Shown here piece by piece: positions 36,161 to 45,247 of a stretch of DNA of 64,000 nt. Under the pieces are notes generated by a model. That model saw nothing but the letters and a program-made list of their open reading frames with translations. It did not search any database and had not been told where the DNA came from. Position 1 is the stretch's first letter. The number at the start of each line of letters is the position of its first letter. Source of the stretch: Alphaproteobacteria bacterium (GTDB lineage: Bacteria > Pseudomonadota > Alphaproteobacteria > UBA9219); the NCBI GenBank assembly GCA_009779135.1, contig WREW01000001.1, positions 1 to 64,000 of the forward strand, written 5' to 3'. Position numbers and translations under genes: made by a program.

Positions 36161-36765
36161 AAAAAAGAAAAACCATCATTCTTGGCCTGACCGGCACCAT
36201 CGGCATGGGAAAAAGTACGGTCATGCGCATGTTTGAAAAGCTCAGCGCGCCATGCCTTGATGCGGATCTTGTGGCGCATGACGTCATAAAAAACAACCGC
36301 ACGGCCGCGCGCCAGCTGGCCAAACTTTTCCCCCAAGCGCTGGAAAAGGGCACAATCAACCGCAAAAAACTAGCCGCCGCCATTTCAAAAAACCCCGCAG
36401 GGCTTTTAAAGCTTGAGGCCATCATCCACCCCCTCGTCATCAAAGCTTGCCGCGCCTTTATCAAACAACACAAAGCAAAACTAATCGTCCTTGAAGTTCC
36501 GCTTCTTTTTGAAGCGGGCTTTGATCGGCTGTGCGATGTGACGCTGACCGTAAGCGCCAAAGCTGCCACGCAAAAAGAGCGCGTGATGAAACGCAAACAT
36601 ATGACACCGGCCAAGTTCCGCGCCCTCAATAGCCGCCAGTTTTCCGACAAGGAAAAAAGACAGCGCGCTGATTTCATCATCCGCACCGACATCAGCCTGC
36701 CGGATACGCGCAGGCAAGTGAAAGCGCTTTGGAAAACTTTAGTTGAGGAATCCCCCCATGCGTGA
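36157..36765 (+). CDS. coaE: Dephospho-CoA kinase
   Basis: MKKRKTIILGLTGTIGMGKSTVMRMFEKLSAPCLDADLVAHDV. Confidence 0.94.
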   Translation: MKKRKTIILGLTGTIGMGKSTVMRMFEKLSAPCLDADLVAHDVIKNNRTAARQLAKLFPQALEKGTINRKKLAAAISKNPAGLLKLEAIIHPLVIKACRAFIKQHKAKLIVLEVPLLFEAGFDRLCDVTLTVSAKAATQKERVMKRKHMTPAKFRALNSRQFSDKEKRQRADFIIRTDISLPDTRRQVKALWKTLVEESPHA

Positions 36766-37450
36766 AATCGTCCTTGATACGGAAACCACCGGCTTTGATC
36801 CTCTTAAAGATGATCGCATTGTCGAGATCGGCGCGGTGGAGCTGTCGGGCCGCCTCCCCACGGGGCGGCATTTTCACATCTATCTCAACCCCGAGCGGGA
36901 CGTCCCCGAGGATGCCGAGCGCGTCCACGGCCTCAGCACATCCTTTTTAGCGGACAAGCCCGTTTTCGCGCAGGAGGTGGATCGCTTTTTGGAGTTTATC
37001 GGCGATGCGCCGCTTGTCATTCACAACGCATCATTTGATATGAGTTTTATCAACGCCGAGCTTACCCGTTGCGGCTTTCCGGCGCTGGCGCAAAATCGCG
37101 CTATCGACACACTCGCCATGGCGCGCCAAAAGTTCCCCGGGGCGCCCGCCTCGCTGGATGCGCTTTGCAAAAGATTTGATATTGATCTAAGCGCCCGCAC
37201 ATTCCACGGCGCGCTTTTGGACGCGCAGCTTTTGGCCGGTGTTTATCTGGAGTTATGCGGTGGCCGCCAGCCCGATCTTGATATGTCAACGCAGGAAAAA
37301 ACCGAACAAACAGCGGAAGACGCAGCCCATCAAAACCGCCCCTTCCACCCCCCAAGACCACACGCGCCGACAGAAGAAGAGCTGGCCGCCCACACGGCCT
37401 TCCTAGAAACCCTAAAAACCCCCCTATGGAAACGCAAAGAGGGCGCTTAA
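36758..37450 (+). CDS. dnaQ: DNA polymerase III subunit epsilon
   Basis: MREIVLDTETTGFDPLKDDRIVEIGAVEL; VIHNASFDMSFINAEL; HGALLDAQLLAGVYLEL. Confidence 0.96.
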   Translation: MREIVLDTETTGFDPLKDDRIVEIGAVELSGRLPTGRHFHIYLNPERDVPEDAERVHGLSTSFLADKPVFAQEVDRFLEFIGDAPLVIHNASFDMSFINAELTRCGFPALAQNRAIDTLAMARQKFPGAPASLDALCKRFDIDLSARTFHGALLDAQLLAGVYLELCGGRQPDLDMSTQEKTEQTAEDAAHQNRPFHPPRPHAPTEEELAAHTAFLETLKTPLWKRKEGA

Positions 37451-37462
37451 CGCCCCCCCCCG

Positions 37463-37516
37463 CCCCCCTGTCATTGCGAGGAAGGCCTAAAGGCCTTCCT
37501 CGCAATGACAGGGGGG
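37463..37516. repeat. Perfect 54-bp palindrome (family A copy 2, core-deleted); may act as bidirectional terminator
   Basis: CCCCCCTGTCATTGCGAGGAAGGCCT-AA-AGGCCTTCCTCGCAATGACAGGGGGG, 26-bp perfect arms between convergent dnaQ and the DLH-like gene. Confidence 0.9.
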
Positions 37517-37517
37517 C

Positions 37518-38216
37518 CTAAGCCATAAGATTCTGCCGCAGAAAACTTTCCGTCCGCCCGCGCGCCAGCAGCGCGACCTCAGCATTATAGGTCGGGCCGG
37601 AGGTTTCCGCAAAACCATGCTCGACCCCTTCATAAATATAAAGAGAAATCTTTTCATGCCGCGAGAGCGCCCTCACCACACGCACCCGCGCCGCATCTGA
37701 TAAAAGCTGGTCATTTTGCGCCATATGGATAAGGTAGGGCATGCGGATATCCGGCGCTTCATCAAGCCTTGCGTCAAGCCCCGCGCCGTCATAACCCACC
37801 ACACAATCCACATCGCTGCGCGCGGCCATCAAAAAAGCAAGAGAGCTGCCCAGACCATAACCCAAAACGCCGATTTTCCCGCCGCATTCAGGACGCCTGC
37901 GCGCATAGGCCGCAGCAGCCAAAAGATCACGCGCCGCCGCCTGCCCGTCAAAGTTTCTATAAAATTGCTCAAGCTGCTGCCAGTCAAGAGCGCCGTCTTT
38001 ATAAGGAATCTCAATTTTATTTTTCCCGCGATAAAGATCCGGACAAAGAACCAAATATCCCATATTGGCAAGATGCGTCAGAATCCGCGTGACTTCTGTC
38101 TCATTGGAAAAAAGTCCGCGCGCAAGCAGCATCGCAGGCCCCATATCGCCATGAGGCAAAGCGACAAGGGATTCAAAAGAAGACCCCCCCAGACCTTCAA
38201 TCATGATTTTTTCCAT
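37518..38216 (-). CDS. Dienelactone hydrolase family alpha/beta-hydrolase lacking the canonical Cys nucleophile
   Basis: DLH-like layout: ...KIGVLGYGLGSSLAFLMA (nucleophile elbow reads G-Y-G-L-G), YLIHMAQNDQL (Asp), YEGVEHGFAETSG (His). Confidence 0.82.
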   Translation of the reverse strand: MEKIMIEGLGGSSFESLVALPHGDMGPAMLLARGLFSNETEVTRILTHLANMGYLVLCPDLYRGKNKIEIPYKDGALDWQQLEQFYRNFDGQAAARDLLAAAAYARRRPECGGKIGVLGYGLGSSLAFLMAARSDVDCVVGYDGAGLDARLDEAPDIRMPYLIHMAQNDQLLSDAARVRVVRALSRHEKISLYIYEGVEHGFAETSGPTYNAEVALLARGRTESFLRQNLMA

Positions 38217-38323
38217 GCGCCTGAAATTAACGATTTAGTGCCTGTTTAGCAAGGTTGAAGTTTTCGCATAGTTTTTTTATAGTCAGCCGCAGACAAACCC
38301 GAAAAGGAAAGGAACCGCTTCTT

Positions 38324-38614
38324 ATGAAAGTCACCGTTAATGTTGATTGCACGCCAGAGGAAGCGCGTACATTTTTGGGTTTGCCGGATGTGCAGCCGAT
38401 GCAACAAGCCGTTATGGAAGAGCTTGAGCGGCAAATGCTCGCCAATGTCAAAGCCATGACACCTGAATCCATGATGCAAACTTGGCTCCCCGCCGGCATA
38501 CAGGGCGCCGAAAACATCCAAAAAATGTTTTTCAATCAAGTCCAAAAAATGATGGCGGGCGTCGTTGACACAACAAATGTCATGCTCAGCCAAAGCAGCA
38601 AAAAAGCCTCTTAA
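38324..38614 (+). CDS. DUF6489-like small protein
   Basis: MKVTVNVDCTPEEARTFLGLPDVQPMQQAVMEELERQMLANVKAM...; family assignment from memory only. Confidence 0.6.
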   Translation: MKVTVNVDCTPEEARTFLGLPDVQPMQQAVMEELERQMLANVKAMTPESMMQTWLPAGIQGAENIQKMFFNQVQKMMAGVVDTTNVMLSQSSKKAS

Positions 38615-38668
38615 ATCCTCTAGCCCTCCCCCCTTGCGGGGGAGGGTTGGGTGGGGGGTCTAAACAAA

Positions 38669-40003
38669 ATGCCCATTCAAGACGACAAAACCATCTACAC
38701 CCTAGCCTCCGCCGCAGGCCGCGCGGGCGTAGCCGTCGTCCGCCTCTCCGGCCCATCCTGCGCGCAAGCCTGTGAAGCCCTGACGGGCGCCCCCCCGCCC
38801 CCACCACGTCAAGCCGTCCTGAAAACCCTGCGCGATCCGCATACAAAAGAACATCTCGATCACGCCCTTGTCCTTTTTTTTGAAGCCCCCCACAGCTTCA
38901 CAGGCGAAGATGTTCTGGAGCTCCACATCCATGGCAGCCGCGCGGTTTTACAGGCCTTGTTTGAAAGCCTTGCGCAAAATCCGTCCTTGCGTCCCGCGCA
39001 AGCGGGCGAGTTTGCCCGCCGTGCCTTTGAAAACGACAAAATGGATCTGACGCAGGCCGAAGGCCTTGCCGATCTGATTGACGCCGAAACCGCCGCGCAA
39101 AGACGCCAAGCCCTGCGCCAGATGGAAGGCGATCTGGGCGCCCTCTATAAAAACTGGGCCGCAGATTTAACGCAGCTTTTGGCCATGAGCGAAGCCGCGC
39201 TGGATTTTGCCGATGAAGATATTCCGCAAGACCTCACAAAAGGACACAACAAAACCATTTCGGTACTGATTGAGGCGATCACGCAGCATCTTTGCGACAA
39301 TCATCGTGGCGAAAGACTGCGCCACGGCTTTGTCGTCGCCCTTTTGGGCGCGCCCAATGTGGGAAAATCAAGCCTGCTGAATGCCCTTGTCAAACGAAAC
39401 GCCGCCATTGTCTCCCCCATCCCGGGCACCACGCGCGATATTATTGAAGTGAGCCTTGATCTCGGCGGCTACCCCGTCACGCTGGCCGATACGGCAGGCC
39501 TGCGCGAAACAGCAGATCAGATCGAACATGAAGGCGTCCGCCGCGCCCTTGAACGCGCAACGCACGCAGATCTTAAACTTGTTATTATGGACGCAAGCCA
39601 AAGCGCAAAGCCCGATCCGACCATAAGCGCGCTGCTTGATAAAGACGCGCTTCTTGTCGTCAACAAAATCGATCTTGTAAAAAATCAAAGCGCCTTTCCG
39701 CAAAACGCTCTTTTAATCGCCGCAAAAACCGGCGAGGGTCTTGAGCATTTAACGCAAACCATCATCAATAAAATCGAAACCGCCTACGCGCCAACCCAAA
39801 ACCCAACCCTCACCCGCGCGCGCCACCGCTACGCGCTTGAAAAAACGCTCGCATATTTAAAAGCCGCACAAACCGCAACGCAGGACGAACTCACCGCCGA
39901 AGAACTGCGCCTTGCTTTGCGCAGCCTCAGCCAAATCACCGGCCATGTAGATGTCGAAGATCTTTTGGATATTATATTTGGTTCGTTTTGTATTGGGAAA
40001 TAG
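38669..40003 (+). CDS. mnmE: tRNA modification GTPase MnmE
   Basis: TIYTLASAAGRAGVAVVRLSGPS; G1 ALLGAPNVGKSSLLNAL; C-terminal FCIGK. Confidence 0.97.
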   Translation: MPIQDDKTIYTLASAAGRAGVAVVRLSGPSCAQACEALTGAPPPPPRQAVLKTLRDPHTKEHLDHALVLFFEAPHSFTGEDVLELHIHGSRAVLQALFESLAQNPSLRPAQAGEFARRAFENDKMDLTQAEGLADLIDAETAAQRRQALRQMEGDLGALYKNWAADLTQLLAMSEAALDFADEDIPQDLTKGHNKTISVLIEAITQHLCDNHRGERLRHGFVVALLGAPNVGKSSLLNALVKRNAAIVSPIPGTTRDIIEVSLDLGGYPVTLADTAGLRETADQIEHEGVRRALERATHADLKLVIMDASQSAKPDPTISALLDKDALLVVNKIDLVKNQSAFPQNALLIAAKTGEGLEHLTQTIINKIETAYAPTQNPTLTRARHRYALEKTLAYLKAAQTATQDELTAEELRLALRSLSQITGHVDVEDLLDIIFGSFCIGK

Positions 40004-40427
40004 AGCTGTCCGACCTAGGCTTGCTTGGCTTCGGCTTTTTTTTGCAAATCTCAGAGAATTGCTTAGACAACCAATATACCAGAAAGGGATGATGATTTTT
40101 ATCAGCTATAACAGAAGGATTACACGCAGCGATACGATTAAGATTTTGGAATACGACAGATTTAAAACTATCGACAGCGACGGATGGTTCAGATTTATAA
40201 GACTTGGTCACGCACCACACCATTTCGCTAACCAAACTGGACGTAATAAGATTTTTTGTGTCCTCAGTTCTTTCATCAAGAAGCTTGCCCAACAGCAAAG
40301 CCGCATTCCAGTGCTTGAACATATCGCCTGACGCGGCAGTCTGCTCAATCTGCTCCATAAGCAAAGGCGTAATAACAACATCTTTCACCGAAGGCTGAAA
40401 CAATGTAGGGCTAGACGGTCTGCTCAT
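39972..40427 (-). CDS. Hypothetical protein (orphan), 151 aa
   Basis: ORF MSRPSSPTLFQPSVKDVVITPLLMEQIEQTAASGDMFKHWNAALLLGKLLDERTEDTKNL...; overlaps the mnmE 3' end by 32 bp; lies between mnmE and mnmG. Confidence 0.6.
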   Translation of the reverse strand: MSRPSSPTLFQPSVKDVVITPLLMEQIEQTAASGDMFKHWNAALLLGKLLDERTEDTKNLITSSLVSEMVWCVTKSYKSEPSVAVDSFKSVVFQNLNRIAACNPSVIADKNHHPFLVYWLSKQFSEICKKKPKPSKPRSDSSISQYKTNQI

Positions 40428-40500
40428 ATGAGATCCTTTCTATATAGAAACGATCTCTTGCTAACATAAAAAAATCGAAAGTAAAACCCCCTCCCTCAAT

Positions 40501-40601
40501 TGTCATTGCGAGGAAAGCCGGCGAAGCCGGCTTGACGCGGCAATCTCTACAACATCGCCGAGATTGCCACGTCAGGCCTAAAGGCCCTCCTCGCAATGAC
40601 A
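40501..40601. repeat. Palindromic intergenic repeat, family A (copy 3)
   Basis: tgtcattgcgaggaaagccggcgaagccggcttgacgcggcaatctc...gagattgccacgtcaggcctaaaggccctcctcgcaatgaca. Confidence 0.85.
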
Positions 40602-40649
40602 GACCCCCCATTATTGCTTTCCCCCCACGCCTAGCGTATAGAACCCAAC

Positions 40650-42515
40650 ATGACCAACCCCTATGACATTATCGTAATTGGCGGCGGCCATGCCGGTGCC
40701 GAGGCCGCCGCGGCCGCCGCGCGTATGGGCGCGCAGACCCTGCTGGCCACGCACCGGATCGACACGCTGGGCGAAATGTCATGCAACCCCGCCATCGGCG
40801 GACTCGGTAAAGGCCAGATGGTGCGGGAGATTGACGCGCTGGATGGCCTCATGGGTCGCGTAGCGGACGCCGCAGGCATCCAGTTTCGAATCCTGAACCG
40901 TAGCAAAGGCGCAGCTGTCCGCGGCCCGCGCTGTCAAGCCGACCGCGCCCTTTACCGCGCGGCGATGAAAGAAGCCCTTTTCGCGCAGGAAAACCTCACC
41001 ATCATGGCCATGAGCGTTGAAGACCTCACCAAAGACCAAAACGGCCTTTTCACCATAACAAACGCCCAAGGGCAGACCTATCAAGCCCGTGCGGTCATCG
41101 TCACAGTCGGCACCTTCCTAAACGGGCTAATGCACACAGGCGAAGAAAAAACCATCGGGGGCCGCGTGGGTGAGCCGCCCTCTATCGGCCTAGCCACAGC
41201 CCTGCGCCGTCTGGGCTTTGAGCTAGGCCGCCTGAAAACAGGCACCCCCGCGCGGCTTGATGGGCGCACGATTGATTGGGATTCCCTCGAAAAACAAGAA
41301 GGCGACAACCCGCCGGAGCCTTTTTCCACCCTCACCAATTCCATCACCAACCCGCAAATTACCTGCGCCATCACCCACACCACAGCGGCAATGCATGAGC
41401 TGATGCGCGCCAACTTCCATCGCGCCCCCCTTTATTCCGGCCAAATCGCCGGCATAGGCCCGCGCTATTGCCCTTCCATCGAGGACAAAATCGTCCGTTT
41501 CGCCTCCCGCGACTCCCATCAGGTCTTTTTAGAGCCGGAAGGGCTGGACGATCCCACAGTCTATCCCAATGGAATCTCGACCTCTTTGCCCAAAGACGTC
41601 CAAAGCGCCATGATTCCCATGATGAAGGGCCTCGAAAAGGTGAAAATCCTGCGCTTCGGCTACGCCGTTGAGTACGACTATTGCGATCCGCGCGGTCTAA
41701 GGGCCACGCTTGAGACCAAACTTGTCCCAAACCTTTACTTTGCCGGCCAGATCAACGCCACCACAGGCTATGAAGAGGCCGCAGCTCAGGGCCTGATGGC
41801 GGGCCTGAACGCCGCTTTGGCCCTTTCAGGCCGTCCCCCGCTGGTTTTGGGCCGTGATGAGGCCCTTATAGGGGTCATGATTGACGACCTCATCACCAAA
41901 GGCACCAACGAACCCTACCGCATGTTCACCTCCCGCGCCGAATATCGCCTGTCTCTGCGCGCCGACAATGCAGACCAGCGCCTAACCCCCCAAGGCCTGA
42001 TCCTCGGCTGCGTAGGCCTGCCCCGCCGCGCCGCGTTCGAGGCCAAAATAAAGCGCCTTCAAGAAGGCCGCGCCATGCTCCAAAACCTATCCGCCACCCC
42101 GCAGGAACTGCGCACAGCAGGCTTTCAAATCAACCAAGACGGCGCAAGACGCACGGCAGCGCAGCTTTTAGCCTACACGGCCATCTCTTTTGACGATCTG
42201 ACGGGCCTCTGGCCGCAAATCAGCGCCCTTGACCCCCAAACCAAAGCCCAATTAGCCATAGAATGCACCTATGCGGGCTATATGCAGCGTCAGGAGGCCG
42301 ATATAAGGGCCTATCGCCGCGATGAGAACCTTATCCTGCCCCTCAACCTCGATTATGACTCCATAGGAAGCCTTTCAAACGAGATCCGCCAGAAACTCAA
42401 GCAAGTCCGCCCAGAAACCCTCGGCGCAGCGGGCCGAATCTCAGGCGTAACCCCCGCCGCCCTTATTGCCCTTTTACGGTATGCCCGCCGTCACCCCGTA
42501 AGTGGTGCCGTATGA
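40650..42515 (+). CDS. mnmG: tRNA uridine-5-carboxymethylaminomethyl modification enzyme MnmG
   Basis: [80 protein letters not shown]. Confidence 0.98.
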   Translation: MTNPYDIIVIGGGHAGAEAAAAAARMGAQTLLATHRIDTLGEMSCNPAIGGLGKGQMVREIDALDGLMGRVADAAGIQFRILNRSKGAAVRGPRCQADRALYRAAMKEALFAQENLTIMAMSVEDLTKDQNGLFTITNAQGQTYQARAVIVTVGTFLNGLMHTGEEKTIGGRVGEPPSIGLATALRRLGFELGRLKTGTPARLDGRTIDWDSLEKQEGDNPPEPFSTLTNSITNPQITCAITHTTAAMHELMRANFHRAPLYSGQIAGIGPRYCPSIEDKIVRFASRDSHQVFLEPEGLDDPTVYPNGISTSLPKDVQSAMIPMMKGLEKVKILRFGYAVEYDYCDPRGLRATLETKLVPNLYFAGQINATTGYEEAAAQGLMAGLNAALALSGRPPLVLGRDEALIGVMIDDLITKGTNEPYRMFTSRAEYRLSLRADNADQRLTPQGLILGCVGLPRRAAFEAKIKRLQEGRAMLQNLSATPQELRTAGFQINQDGARRTAAQLLAYTAISFDDLTGLWPQISALDPQTKAQLAIECTYAGYMQRQEADIRAYRRDENLILPLNLDYDSIGSLSNEIRQKLKQVRPETLGAAGRISGVTPAALIALLRYARRHPVSGAV

Positions 42516-43156
42516 AGGATTTTTTGGCCCGCGCGGGGATTTACCCCCAGACTTATCCACATGAACCGCTAGAAAGGCTCAAAGCCTACGAATCCCTGCT
42601 TAAAGACTGGTCTGCAAAGATAAATCTGGTTTCCGCCAACAGCTTGCCGGAGCTTTGGACACGCCATTTCCTCGATTCGGCGCAACTTTTTCCACTTTTG
42701 CCTGAAAACACGAAAAGTCTCATAGATATGGGCAGCGGCGCGGGCTTCCCCGGGATGATTTTGGCCATTTTGGGCGTCCCCCAAGTCCATTTGATCGAAA
42801 GCATCGGCAAAAAGGCCCGTTTTCTCGAGGTCGTGGCCCAAACCTTGGATCTTCCCGTCAAGATCCACCATGCGCGAATCGAATCCCTTAAAGGCCTGAA
42901 AGCCGACGTCATCACCGCCCGCGCCCTTAAACCGCTGCCCGAGCTTTTATCTCTGGCCCATCCTTTGATGAAAAAAAACAGCCAAGCCCTCTTTTTAAAG
43001 GGAAGGCAAGTCCCTGCGGAATTGACAGAGGCCCGCAAATATTGGACATTCGTTTGCAATGAGATTCCAAGCCGCAGCGATTCCTCCGGCCATATTCTCA
43101 AAATCAGCGATTTAAGGGCTACCCCAAGGCATGACTCAAGAAAACGCCGCTTTTAA
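42512..43156 (+). CDS. rsmG: 16S rRNA (guanine(527)-N7)-methyltransferase
   Basis: [47 protein letters not shown]. Confidence 0.95.
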   Translation: MKDFLARAGIYPQTYPHEPLERLKAYESLLKDWSAKINLVSANSLPELWTRHFLDSAQLFPLLPENTKSLIDMGSGAGFPGMILAILGVPQVHLIESIGKKARFLEVVAQTLDLPVKIHHARIESLKGLKADVITARALKPLPELLSLAHPLMKKNSQALFLKGRQVPAELTEARKYWTFVCNEIPSRSDSSGHILKISDLRATPRHDSRKRRF

Positions 43157-43958
43157 CCGCCATCCTTCCTGCCGCGTGATTGCGATTGTCAATCAAAAGG
43201 GCGGCGTAGGCAAAACCACCACCGCCGTCAATCTGGCCACCGCTCTGGCCGCCGTGGGAAAAAGAGTTTTGATCGTTGATGCCGACCCGCAAGGCAACGC
43301 CTCAACCGGCTTTGGTTTTTCCCGCGCCGCGCGCGGCGCAGGCAGCTATGAGCTGATGTTTGACGAGCTGTCCGTCGAGGATGTCGCAAACCCAACCATG
43401 ATCCCCAATCTGTCGATTATAACAGCCTCGGCCGATCTGGCGGGCGCTGAAATCCAGCTGGTGACGGTCGAGCGGCGAGAATCGAGGATGAAAGAAGCGC
43501 TTGATCGCAGCTCCAAAAACTATGATTACATTTTGATTGACTGTCCCCCTTCCCTCAATCTGATGACGCTGAACGCGCTTGTGGCCGCCGATGCGCTTTT
43601 GGTGCCGCTGCAGGTTGAGTTTTACGCGCTTGAAGGCATGAGCTCCCTTCTTCAAACCATTGACGCTGTCCAGACGCGCTTTAACCCGTCTCTTGAGATC
43701 CAAGGCGTGATCCTGACCATGTTTGACCGCCGCAACGCGCTTTCCGAGGCGGTGGCCAAAGATGTCCGCGCCTTTTTCGGCACGCAGGTTTATGAAACCG
43801 TGATTCCCCGCAATGTCCGCGTTTCCGAAGCGCCCTCGCACGGCAAGCCGGTGTTGCTTTATGATTTGAAATGCGCGGGCGCGGATGCCTATATGCATCT
43901 GGCCAGCGAGTTTCTGCGGCGGGAAAATGACCGACCCCACAAAGAACAAGCCGCCTGA
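43131..43958 (+). CDS. parA: Chromosome partitioning protein ParA
   Basis: CRVIAIVNQKGGVGKTTTAVNLATALAAVGKRVLIVDADPQGNASTGFG. Confidence 0.97.
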   Translation: MTQENAAFNRHPSCRVIAIVNQKGGVGKTTTAVNLATALAAVGKRVLIVDADPQGNASTGFGFSRAARGAGSYELMFDELSVEDVANPTMIPNLSIITASADLAGAEIQLVTVERRESRMKEALDRSSKNYDYILIDCPPSLNLMTLNALVAADALLVPLQVEFYALEGMSSLLQTIDAVQTRFNPSLEIQGVILTMFDRRNALSEAVAKDVRAFFGTQVYETVIPRNVRVSEAPSHGKPVLLYDLKCAGADAYMHLASEFLRRENDRPHKEQAA

Positions 43959-43973
43959 CAAAAGGAGCCCTTT

Positions 43974-44876
43974 ATGACTGCCAATTCTCAAACCAAACCG
44001 GCCCCTTTGGGCCGAGGCCTTTCCGCTCTTTTCGGCGATGCGGATGCTTCTTACAAGCCGCGCACGATAGCAGACGTGCCGCCGGCAACAGATCAAGGCG
44101 TCAGAAAAATGCCAACCACATGGCTTATGCCCGGCGCGTTTCAGCCCAGAAGGCATTTTGATGAGGAATCCCTCAATGAACTCGCCTCCTCCATCCGCGA
44201 GCGCGGCATTTTTCAGCCGCTTATTGTAAGGCCTCTGCCGGACGCCAAGGATTCGTTTGAAATTGTCTGCGGTGAACGCCGCTGGCGCGCCGCGCAGCTT
44301 GCGGAGCTGCATGATGTCCCCGTGATCGTCCGCACGCTAAGTGATATTGAGGCAATGGAAGTCGGCCTCGTTGAAAATATCCAACGCCAAGATCTAAGCC
44401 CCATTGAAGAAGCCGAGGGCTATCATCGTTTGTCGGAAGAGTTCAACTACACACTGGCCGAGCTTTCCCGCATTGTCGGCAAAAGTGCCCCGCATATCGG
44501 CAACACGATCCGCCTGCTCAAACTGCCCGAGGCCGTAAAGCAGATGGTCAATGAAGGCCAGCTCAGCATGGGCCACGCCCGCTGCCTGATCGTCACCAAA
44601 AATCCCGAGCAGCTGGCCCGCGAAATCATCAAGCGCGGCATGACCGTCCGTCAGGCCGAAGAATATGCGAATAAGGAGTCCGGCGTCCAAACCTCAACAA
44701 AAACCAACCGCCTTGCTAAGGTTCTCGACCCCAACATCATCGCCCTTGAAAACGAACTCAGCCGCCAACTCGGCCTAAAAACCCGCATCAACGCCCGAGG
44801 CGGTGTCGGGACAATCACCGTCCATTTCACAGATCTGGATCAGTTGGATACGGTGATCCAGAAATTGCGCGGGTGA
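43974..44876 (+). CDS. parB: Chromosome partitioning protein ParB
   Basis: PLGRGLSALFGD; QPRRHFDEESLNELASSIRERGIFQPLIVRP; CGERRWRAAQLA; HTH LAELSRIVGKSAPHIGNTIRLLKLP. Confidence 0.97.
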   Translation: MTANSQTKPAPLGRGLSALFGDADASYKPRTIADVPPATDQGVRKMPTTWLMPGAFQPRRHFDEESLNELASSIRERGIFQPLIVRPLPDAKDSFEIVCGERRWRAAQLAELHDVPVIVRTLSDIEAMEVGLVENIQRQDLSPIEEAEGYHRLSEEFNYTLAELSRIVGKSAPHIGNTIRLLKLPEAVKQMVNEGQLSMGHARCLIVTKNPEQLAREIIKRGMTVRQAEEYANKESGVQTSTKTNRLAKVLDPNIIALENELSRQLGLKTRINARGGVGTITVHFTDLDQLDTVIQKLRG

Positions 44877-44879
44877 TAC

Positions 44880-45247
44880 ATGAGAGGGGACAAGATTTAT
44901 AAATTGATCCAAAATATTTCAACAAATATGAGCTTTAATAATCCTGGCGGTGGAACATCCATTATTACGAGCATAACCAATGATAAGATCAGCTATATTC
45001 GCGGAAAATCCCGCTTCGCCCTGCCAATACAAGAGCTTGTAAGTGTATATACAATGGCAAAACATGTTCGTCATCTGATTTGAAAAAATACAATGCAAAA
45101 ATATTTGATTCCAAGGAAAAAGGACATAGTTGTAATTGCACATTTTTGTTTTGTATAGCGAAGTATTTAGGATTGATAAACGGAGATATATCAGGGAAAG
45201 GTGTTAGGGGCTCTCCATTTCATGTGACTTTTAAGCGTGTTGATTAA
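44880..45247 (+). pseudogene. AT-rich frameshifted gene remnant of unknown family
   Basis: Frame 0: MRGDKIYKLIQNISTNMSFNNPGGGTSIITSITNDKISYIRGKSRFALPIQELVSVYTMAKHVRHLI* (44880-45083); -1 frame continues SSDLKKYNAKIFDSKEKGHSCNCTFLFCIAKYLGLINGDISGKGVRGSPFHVTFKRVD* to 45247. Confidence 0.6.

Noticed and set aside
43302-44312. 336-aa minus-strand ORF antisense to parA/parB
   Set aside because: Both genes on the plus strand have clear motifs; the antisense frame has no recognisable domain.
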